From: a virus
IMG/VR virus record: IMGVR_UViG_3300046167_000319
Coordinates: 1-37,392 of that record
Direction: 5' to 3' (one strand)
Length of the DNA: 37,392 nt
A model generated the notes under the pieces. That model was not told the DNA's origin and searched no databases. It saw only the letters and a list, made by a program, of their open reading frames with translations. Shown piece after piece: positions 32,668-37,392 of this stretch; the stretch's first letter is position 1; each line of letters starts with the position of its first letter. The position numbers and the translations under genes are program-made.

Positions 32668-32987
32668 GTAAGTACTTTAAGAATATAGAGGAAAATATGA
32701 ATGTTGATTTTCTTGCTAAATTAGATGAAGCAAGAGAATACGCTAATATACCTTTTATTATAAATTCTGCTTACAGAGGTCCAGAACATCCGTTATCAAT
32801 TAAAAACCCTTCATCAAGTCATATTAAAGGTTTAGCAGTAGATATAAGTGCAAAGGATAGTAGAACACGCTTTTTAATATTAGATGCTTTATTAGCAGTT
32901 GGATTTAATCGTATAGGAATAGCAGATACATTTATTCACGTTGATTCAGATTTAGATAAATCACAAAATGTAATTTGGACATATTAA
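32664..32987 (+). CDS. M15-type peptidase, probable endolysin
   Basis: 107 residues. Zinc-site residues of the M15 (D-Ala-D-Ala/L-Ala-D-Glu) fold are all present: SSSHIKGLAVDI with His53 and Asp60, and FIHVD with His92 and Asp94; SAYRGPEHP precedes. No signal peptide, so it would need a holin to cross the inner membrane. It cuts peptidoglycan peptides. Shorter at the N-terminus than most homologues because the FDSPDxxGSG segment is missing. Confidence 0.8.
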   Translation: MSKYFKNIEENMNVDFLAKLDEAREYANIPFIINSAYRGPEHPLSIKNPSSSHIKGLAVDISAKDSRTRFLILDALLAVGFNRIGIADTFIHVDSDLDKSQNVIWTY

Positions 32988-33007
32988 GAGGATTATTTCA
33001 TTCAGTT

Positions 33008-33124
33008 ATGTTTATTATGGGAGCAATCATAAGAACAGATTGTGTGAAATATCCAAAGATATTAGTATTATGTACTTGGTTTGTTCATTTAGTTTATATC
33101 ATTACGGGTATATTTTTTAGGTAA
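33008..33124 (+). CDS. Small membrane protein
   Basis: 38 residues with a hydrophobic segment (YPKILVLCTWFVHLVYIITGIF). A TTG start upstream in frame would add 11 residues. Between the endolysin and other lysis-region genes. Function unknown. Confidence 0.4.
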   Translation: MFIMGAIIRTDCVKYPKILVLCTWFVHLVYIITGIFFR

Positions 33125-33178
33125 TTAAGTAATATTATATCATATCGGGTATAATTCAATTTTAAACAAGAGTAAATT

Positions 33179-33316
33179 ATGGAAATAAACTTAATTTTAT
33201 TAGTGCCAGATGCAATGATTATTGGTTGGCAATATTATAAACCTGATGAACAGTTCCAATACTCAGAAGTTAATTTATTTTTGTTCTTTGGACAATTACA
33301 AATAAGATGGGAATAA
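33179..33316 (+). CDS. Small lysis-region protein
   Basis: 45 residues: MEINLILLVPDAMIIGWQYY, then SEVNLFLFFGQLQIRW. Two hydrophobic stretches separated by a charged turn. I recognise the pattern from lysis regions of related phages without a known function. It ends one base before the holin start. Confidence 0.5.
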   Translation: MEINLILLVPDAMIIGWQYYKPDEQFQYSEVNLFLFFGQLQIRWE

Positions 33317-33317
33317 T

Positions 33318-33761
33318 ATGAATATATTTAAGATAATAGGAGACCTTTTAGGTATAGGTAAAGATGCTTTAAAGAATAGAGCTGAATTAAAGCGTTTAAA
33401 GGCACAACAAAAACATTCTATACTAGAGGCTCAAACAAAGGCTCAAGTGGACAGAATACTATCTAATACTGATTCAGATAATCAGATTGATTTAATTACT
33501 GCACAAGATAAACGATACACTTTAAAAGATGAGATTGTTACTTACTTATTTCTTATTCCTGTTGTTATAGCTACAGTATCTCCTTTTATAATAGCTTACA
33601 AAGAATCTAACTTTACTAACTTAGCACAAGATATAAGAGTTTCTTATGAGAACTTAGATTGTTTACCTAATTGGTATAAATATGTTTTAGGTGCTATAAT
33701 CATTGATGTACTTGGGTTTAGAAGTTTTGCAAGGAAACTAATTGAGAAATATATTAAATAG
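33318..33761 (+). CDS. Holin, three-helix (3TM) type
   Basis: 147 residues: N-terminal amphipathic helix (MNIFKIIGDLLGIGKDALK), a charged helical linker, then YTLKDEIVTYLFLIPVVIAT with membrane helices and a C-terminal WYKYVLGAIIIDVLGFRSFA. This is the layout of 3TM holins, which open the inner membrane and release the endolysin. Last gene before a gene-free stretch. Confidence 0.65.
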   Translation: MNIFKIIGDLLGIGKDALKNRAELKRLKAQQKHSILEAQTKAQVDRILSNTDSDNQIDLITAQDKRYTLKDEIVTYLFLIPVVIATVSPFIIAYKESNFTNLAQDIRVSYENLDCLPNWYKYVLGAIIIDVLGFRSFARKLIEKYIK

Positions 33762-34039
33762 ATTATACATAAAATTATACATAAAGTAAATAAATGTATA
33801 AAATAATTTACAAATAGTTTTTTTATTTAAGAATAAATATATAACTTCGCAATTTATTAATACTTCACTATTATAAAAATAGTTATAAAAAAATAATAAT
33901 TAATATTATATTATATTAAAAAATAATAGTAAAATATTATTAAGAATAAATATAAGACATCTGACCCCTATTCAATAAAAAAAATACATACTTATTAACA
34001 AAAAGTCTTTTATAAGAGATATTTTAATTATCTTTACGT
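33762..34039. other. A+T-rich gene-free spacer
   Basis: 278 bp of almost pure A+T with no credible gene. TTATACATAAA occurs twice at 33763-33785, and AAGAATAAATATA twice (near 33829 and 33941). Neither a clear terminator nor a host-type promoter is visible. Confidence 0.5.
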
Positions 34040-34496
34040 ATGCCTTTGAGGAAGATACATAAACGTAAGAAGGATAGTTTTTCTTTGCATAAAGTAGAAT
34101 ATACAGATACTTATACAGAGGAAATGGATTGTGAAGGTTTATCAGTGCTTAAATGGAGTATGTTTGATAGTCCTGATAAGTTAGGTAGTGGTAAGTATTT
34201 TATGGAGAGTGAACCTGTATTTATATTAGATGAGATATTTAGGAAAGAAAGATTATCTGGTTTTATATTGCAGGGATATGTAAGTAAGAACTTATGGAGA
34301 TAGGATTGCAGTACCATATAATAGTGGTCATAGAGTTGGTAAGTCTATAAAGTTTAAGTGTATCAATAAGATTAAGAGATTAAAGTTTATAAGAGGTTTA
34401 ATACAGTATGGTATAGAGAGAATCCAAGTTACTAATGAGTGGATATATTTCGATACAGATAACTACTTAAAAGACCCTGAATTCATTTGCGTTTGA
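34040..34496 (+). CDS. M15-fold-like protein with lost zinc ligands (frame broken by one extra base)
   Basis: The frame from 34040 stops at 34303; removing one A at 34286-34290 gives GYVSKTYGDRIAVPYNSGH and a run to 34496, 151 residues. FDSPDKLGSG (residues 42-51) is the usual opening of phage M15 enzymes. NSGHRVGKSIK corresponds to SSSHIKGLAVD of the endolysin, with His97 kept but the Asp replaced by Lys104, and WIYFDTD replaces FIHVDSD, so the second His is Tyr. Thus probably inactive as a peptidase and perhaps a peptidoglycan-binding or regulatory protein. The alignment is by eye. Confidence 0.55.
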
Positions 34497-34538
34497 TTTT
34501 GTTTTTTTTTGTTTTATGTTTTTTTTGTTTTTAGATTA

Positions 34539-34566
34539 GAGAGGTGTAAAAGCCTCTCTTTTTTAT
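34539..34566 (+). terminator. Rho-independent terminator at the end of the late region
   Basis: GAGAGG, loop TGTAAAAG, CCTCTC and T6. Nearly the same stem-loop as the terminator at 37105-37135. Confidence 0.85.
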
Positions 34567-34587
34567 TTTAACATTTCTTTAACATTT
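34566..34587. promoter_or_regulatory. Operator-like repeat, inverted copy of 5123-5144
   Basis: On the minus strand it reads AAATGTTAAAG then AAATGTTAAAA, identical over 22 bp to 5123-5144. It overlaps the expected -33 region of the promoter at 34606, where a bound protein would affect initiation. Confidence 0.55.
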
Positions 34588-34613
34588 ACTTTAAATAATT
34601 ATTTGTATATTTG
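34585..34613 (+). promoter_or_regulatory. Early promoter for the small-gene/recombination operon
   Basis: -7 box TATATTTG at 34606-34613; the -33 is weak (TTTA at 34585-34588, spacer 17). The gene at 34636 starts 22 bp later. The overlap with the 11-bp repeats suggests regulation here. Confidence 0.6.
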
Positions 34614-34635
34614 CATAGAACATTAAAACAGTATT

Positions 34636-34875
34636 ATGGATATAACAGAATATTTACTATCTACACAAGCAAATGAAGATAGATTAGAACAATCAATAAA
34701 ACAATTAGGTATGCACAACGAACCATTAAAGATTACATTAGAATTTTACAACAAGAAAATATCAACTGAAGTAGACAGTTCAGATTTAACCATAGATGAA
34801 CTTCACGATTTATGGATTGATATTGTCAGAGCTATGGGATATGCAGAAAAAACAATAGAAGAATTTTATGAGTAG
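34636..34875 (+). CDS. Small early acidic protein
   Basis: 79 residues (ITEYLLSTQANEDRLEQSIK, then ELHDLWIDIVRAMGYAEKTI). First gene after the early promoter, so likely among the first made; early small acidic proteins often counter host functions, but nothing specific is visible. Confidence 0.6.
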   Translation: MDITEYLLSTQANEDRLEQSIKQLGMHNEPLKITLEFYNKKISTEVDSSDLTIDELHDLWIDIVRAMGYAEKTIEEFYE

Positions 34876-34914
34876 AAATACCAACATAAAAGATAAAAAC
34901 TAAAGATAATAGAA

Positions 34915-35043
34915 ATGACAGAACAAGAAAGAAACTTAATTAGAGATGCAATGATGTTTGCAGTAAAAGATATGACTGGTAGGGTAATGCGTGAAGCTAC
35001 TGTACAAAGTATGATAGATGACTTTTATGATGAGTTAAGCTAA
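34915..35043 (+). CDS. Small early protein
   Basis: 42 residues, MTEQERNLIRDAMMFAVKDM then an acidic end. The leader AAAGATAATAGAAATG resembles the leaders of its neighbours. No family recognised. Confidence 0.5.
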   Translation: MTEQERNLIRDAMMFAVKDMTGRVMREATVQSMIDDFYDELS

Positions 35044-35088
35044 CATTAAAGATAAAAACAATAGATAACGATAGTAAAAACAAACACA

Positions 35089-35247
35089 ATGATAAGTACA
35101 GAGGCTTGGAATAAATTAAAAAAGCAAATAGAGTACCATTTAAAGCAAGATAATAACTTAACTGATATAACAATCAATTATCAAGTAAAGATACCAGAAA
35201 GAGGTACAAGAAACTATTTAGGGTTAAGTGTAAAGATAGATGAATAA
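35089..35247 (+). CDS. Small early protein
   Basis: 52 residues with a helix (EAWNKLKKQIEYHLKQ) and three strands (ITINYQVKIPE, YLGLSVKID). Stop lies 2 bp before the next ATG. No family recognised. Confidence 0.5.
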   Translation: MISTEAWNKLKKQIEYHLKQDNNLTDITINYQVKIPERGTRNYLGLSVKIDE

Positions 35248-35249
35248 TT

Positions 35250-35468
35250 ATGAAAGCAAAAGAAGAAGCAAAAGAGTTAGTTGATAAGTACAAGTACAGA
35301 ATTGTTAGAGGAGTAGAAATAGAGCAGATGACTATTAGTTTAGCTAAACAATGTGCATTAATCTGTGTAGATGAGATAATAAAATCTTTATGGCATCTAA
35401 AACATTCATTTACTTTTGATGAAATAAAATATTATGAAAAAGTTAAACGAGAAATAAATAAATTATAA
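35250..35468 (+). CDS. Small early helical protein
   Basis: 72 residues: Lys/Glu-rich N-terminus (MKAKEEAKELVDKYKYR), then ISLAKQCALICVDEIIKSL. Pattern seen in many phage early proteins of unknown role. Confidence 0.5.
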   Translation: MKAKEEAKELVDKYKYRIVRGVEIEQMTISLAKQCALICVDEIIKSLWHLKHSFTFDEIKYYEKVKREINKL

Positions 35469-35497
35469 TATAGCAAAAGAAAGAATAACAAACAATT

Positions 35498-35635
35498 ATG
35501 AACGTAGAAATAATAACAGTAGATTATCAAATTTATTTATTACCTTATTTAAAAATAACTACAAATAAGTTTTTGAATGGAAGGTATGAATTAATAATAG
35601 GATGGTTAAATAAAGAAATAATTATATCAATATGA
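35498..35635 (+). CDS. Small early protein
   Basis: 45 residues, hydrophobic-aromatic (VDYQIYLLPYLKI, LIIGWLNKEIIISI). Begins with the same 15 bases as the next gene (ATGAACGTAGAAATA). Its stop overlaps the next start (ATGA). Confidence 0.45.
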   Translation: MNVEIITVDYQIYLLPYLKITTNKFLNGRYELIIGWLNKEIIISI

Positions 35636-35787
35636 ACGTAGAAATATTTATAGTATCAATAGGATTAGGAGTGTTAGGTTTTGCATTAGGATTTGCAAAA
35701 GGTAGTGAAGTAATGACAAGTAGACATATCAGAGAATCATTTAGAGATGAGGGATATGATTATGAACAAGTTTCACGATGTAATTAA
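35632..35787 (+). CDS. Small membrane protein
   Basis: 51 residues with one N-terminal membrane helix (FIVSIGLGVLGFALGFA) and a polar C-terminal part ending EQVSRCN. Overlaps the preceding gene by 4 bp. An early single-pass membrane protein could act in exclusion, but this is a guess. Confidence 0.5.
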   Translation: MNVEIFIVSIGLGVLGFALGFAKGSEVMTSRHIRESFRDEGYDYEQVSRCN

Positions 35788-35796
35788 TAAATAAAA

Positions 35797-35828
35797 TTTG
35801 TGTATTAAAAAAATTAGTATTAGATTTG
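35797..35828 (+). promoter_or_regulatory. Bacteroidetes-type promoter for the recombination genes
   Basis: TTTG at 35797-35800, a 20-nt spacer, and TAGATTTG at 35821-35828, a full consensus match, 28 bp before the ATG at 35857. It should drive 35857 through the ATPase and into 1-3214. Confidence 0.8.
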
Positions 35829-35856
35829 CATCAGTAATAATTAAAACCAAAACAAA

Positions 35857-36030
35857 ATGAAAGATTTATTAGATTTTAAAAATGCTCAGATTACGGCATT
35901 ACAAAAGAAAGTATTTGAATTAGAGACTAAGGTGTCTACGTATGAAACGTACATCTTTGAACTAACAGATAAAGACTGCCCAACACAGTACAAGGATATA
36001 GTTAAAAATGAATTATTAAAAACAGATTAA
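35857..36030 (+). CDS. Small coiled-coil protein
   Basis: 57 residues; LLDFKNAQITALQKKVFELE and following residues form a heptad-like helix, then CPTQYKDIVKNELL. It stops 3 bp before the ERF gene and shares its transcript. May be a small partner of recombination proteins; unproven. Confidence 0.55.
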   Translation: MKDLLDFKNAQITALQKKVFELETKVSTYETYIFELTDKDCPTQYKDIVKNELLKTD

Positions 36031-36033
36031 ATT

Positions 36034-36580
36034 ATGACAATTTTAGAAAAATTACAGAAGATTCAGTTAGAGCTTAAAGCTCCAAAGAACCAAAGAAACA
36101 ATTTTGGTAAGTACAACTATCGTTCAGCAGAAGACATCTTAGAAGCGATTAAACCATACGAGGAGAAGTACAAAGTAGTATTTAAGATTAACGACAAGTT
36201 AGTTCAGTTAGGAGACCACGTTTGCGTAGATTCAGAAGCTAAGATTATTGACATTGAGTCTATAGATAGAGAAAGTTCAGTATCATCTACTGCACAAGCT
36301 ATTATAGATTTCCAAGCTAAAGGTATGCAAATGCCACAGAGAACAGGAGCTGCCTCTTCTTACGCTAAGAAGTATGCTTTAGGTAACTTATTGTTATTAG
36401 ACGATACTAAAGATAGTGATGCTACTAATAATCATTCTAAGAATACTAAGAGTACATTAAGCCAAACAAGTACTGACTTTCGATAAAGTAAAGAAGTACT
36501 TAAAGGATGGTGGTTCTATGGAAGCAGTAGAAGCAAGATACACTATGTCAAAAGAAGTTAAACAAATCTTAATTAAATAA
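36034..36580 (+). CDS. ERF-family single-strand annealing protein (frame broken by one extra base)
   Basis: The frame from 36034 stops at 36486; removing one T from 36478-36480 restores FDKVKKYLKDGGSMEAVEAR to a TAA at 36580, 181 residues. ERF features: NFGKYNYRSAEDILEAIKPY at the N-terminus and RTGAASSYAKKYALGNLLLL followed by DDTKDSD, the conserved C-terminal signature of the domain. ERF proteins anneal complementary single strands and serve phage recombination and genome circularisation. The SSB-like gene follows downstream. Confidence 0.85.
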
Positions 36581-36581
36581 T

Positions 36582-36729
36582 ATGAATAGTATAGAGTTAA
36601 AACCAACAGGTAACGAAGACCATTACAGACTTACTATTAATCGGAGTAGATGTAACTGGAGAACAAGAGAGAAGTGTATTCAGACACATTATAGAAACTA
36701 TAGATAACGGAATAGAAGTAGGAATATAA
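36582..36729 (+). CDS. Small protein in the recombination operon (frame broken by one extra base)
   Basis: From ATG 36582: MNSIELKPTGNEDHYRLTIN, then (dropping C at 36642) GVDVTGEQERSVFRHIIETI and DNGIEVGI to a TAA at 36729, 48 residues. The start is 1 bp after the ERF stop. The restored product is much more protein-like than the direct frame. Function unknown. Confidence 0.55.
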
Positions 36730-36758
36730 ATATTAACAATTAAATTAAAATTAGAATT

Positions 36759-37097
36759 ATGAGTTTACAATTAACAGGAACAATTAAATTAATCGGAGAA
36801 AAACAAGTATTTGACTCTGGATTTCAGAAAGTAGAATTTGTTATCACAACAAATGATGAGAAGTACCCTCAAGATGTTAAGTTTGAAATCGTACAAGATA
36901 AGGTAGATGACTTTATCAAGTACAATAAAGTAGGAGCATCTGTAGACGTTAGTTTCAACGTTAGAGGTAATGAGTACAATGGTAAATACTATGTGAGTCT
37001 TTCGGCTTGGAAAGTATTTAAAGCAGGAGTTAATGCACCAGCAACAGATATTGGTGTGCCAACAGAGGAGTTAGCAACTAACGATTTACCTTTCTAA
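36759..37097 (+). CDS. DUF3127-type single-stranded DNA-binding protein
   Basis: 112 residues, OB-fold pattern: LTGTIKLIGEKQVFDSGFQK, EFVITTNDEKYPQDVKFEIV, ASVDVSFNVRGNEYNGKYYV, then an acidic tail ending NDLPF like the protein-interaction tip of SSB (DDIPF). DUF3127 proteins are Bacteroidetes SSB-like proteins. It should coat single strands and recruit the ERF and ATPase proteins of the same operon. Confidence 0.85.
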   Translation: MSLQLTGTIKLIGEKQVFDSGFQKVEFVITTNDEKYPQDVKFEIVQDKVDDFIKYNKVGASVDVSFNVRGNEYNGKYYVSLSAWKVFKAGVNAPATDIGVPTEELATNDLPF

Positions 37098-37104
37098 ATT
37101 AGAT

Positions 37105-37135
37105 AAAGGGAGGTTTAAAAGCCTCTCTTTTTTTT
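37105..37135 (+). terminator. Rho-independent terminator after the SSB-like gene
   Basis: AAAGGGAGG, loop TTTAAAAG, CCTCTCTTT and more T (one G-T wobble). Close relative of the terminator at 34539-34566. It sits inside an apparent operon, so readthrough must feed the ATPase gene or an unseen promoter does. Confidence 0.8.
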
Positions 37136-37157
37136 ATTAATAAACAAAACAAAAAAT

Positions 37158-37392
37158 ATGACAGAACAAGAATTACAAGAACATAACGACCACATAATGT
37201 ATATGCAATCTATAGAAGAAGAATGTGCTATAGATATAAATAAAAAGATTGAACATCCACCTGTAGCGATTAGCTTTAAGAACAAAGAGGTAGTTACTAA
37301 AGATGGTAGTGTTAAAGAGTTTCCTATTCCTATTGGAACTTATGGTAACTTTAGCTTTATACAAGCACCTCCAAAGTCAATGAAAACATTTT
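37158..37392 (+). CDS. RecA/RepA-like ATPase, N-terminal part (continues at base 3)
   Basis: 78 codons plus one base to the window end. The frame ends in FSFIQAPPKSMKTF, the P-loop region (residues 70-77), where APPKSMKT stands for the usual GxPxxGKT, so both glycines of Walker A are replaced. The last base plus bases 1-2 make TTT, and the frame goes on with VSLLGSAFCN, giving 285 residues in total. The start is the ATG 22 bp after the terminator T run. An acidic N-terminus (QELQEHNDHIMYMQSIEEEC) precedes the ATPase fold. Confidence 0.85.
   Translation, partial: MTEQELQEHNDHIMYMQSIEEECAIDINKKIEHPPVAISFKNKEVVTKDGSVKEFPIPIGTYGNFSFIQAPPKSMKTF

Noticed and set aside
1-37392. Integrase, repressor or attachment site for lysogeny
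   Set aside because: No tyrosine or serine recombinase and no clear CI-like repressor is found, and no tRNA-type attachment core. A lytic lifestyle is more likely, though the small genes leave some doubt.

Overview
The window looks like a complete genome of a tailed, siphovirus-type phage of a Bacteroidetes (Flavobacteriia-like) host, opened inside a gene. The last bases and the first bases join in frame: the open frame starting at 37158 runs off the right end directly after a P-loop and continues at base 3 through 623, giving one 285-residue RecA/RepA-like ATPase. The host group is suggested by the strong A+T bias, promoters of the Bacteroidetes form TTTG-N19/20-TAnnTTTG (3196, 9697, 14961 on the minus strand, 35797), the lack of Shine-Dalgarno sites, a DUF3127-type single-strand binding protein, and structural proteins of the types seen in Cellulophaga/Flavobacterium-like phages.

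Layout. 34636-37392 plus 1-7783 is the early/replication region: small early proteins, ERF annealing protein, SSB-like protein, ATPase, metallophosphoesterase, nuclease, RusA-like resolvase, a sigma-like factor, a 5'-3' exonuclease, a DnaA-C-like protein and a helicase. 7817-9408 holds small and large terminase. 9409-13245 is a very A+T-rich accessory region of tiny genes, with two arrays of 19-nt repeats flanking a three-gene cassette, and a repeat-rich gene-free stretch (10727-11196). 13245-13785 is gene-free with direct repeats and a pseudoknot-type pairing, and a late-type promoter points into it from the right on the minus strand; it may be a structured RNA. 13866-14949 is a four-gene minus-strand operon. 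15046-23292 is tail (frameshifting chaperone, tail completion, tail proteins, tape measure). 23344-29281 is head (protease, scaffold, capsid, tail tube, portal, connector). 29381-32502 is receptor-binding fibres, 32515-33761 lysis, and 34040-34496 a degenerate M15-like protein.

Regulation. A two-part motif, ACAAAA (or a close variant) followed 17-18 nt later by AGTTATC-A/T-TA-R-TAT, stands before six late plus-strand transcription units and once on the minus strand before the putative RNA. I propose it is the late promoter class, possibly read by the phage's sigma-like protein. A pair of 11-bp direct repeats (AAATGTTAAAR) sits at two promoters (5123 and, inverted, 34566), which suggests a shared early operator.

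Sequence quality. Thirteen genes, including helicase, terminase, capsid, tail tube, portal and ERF, are broken, and in every case removing one (or a few) extra bases restores the frame. No deletion is needed anywhere. This one-sided pattern points to insertion errors in the sequence rather than real pseudogenes, so I give the joined coordinates for those genes.
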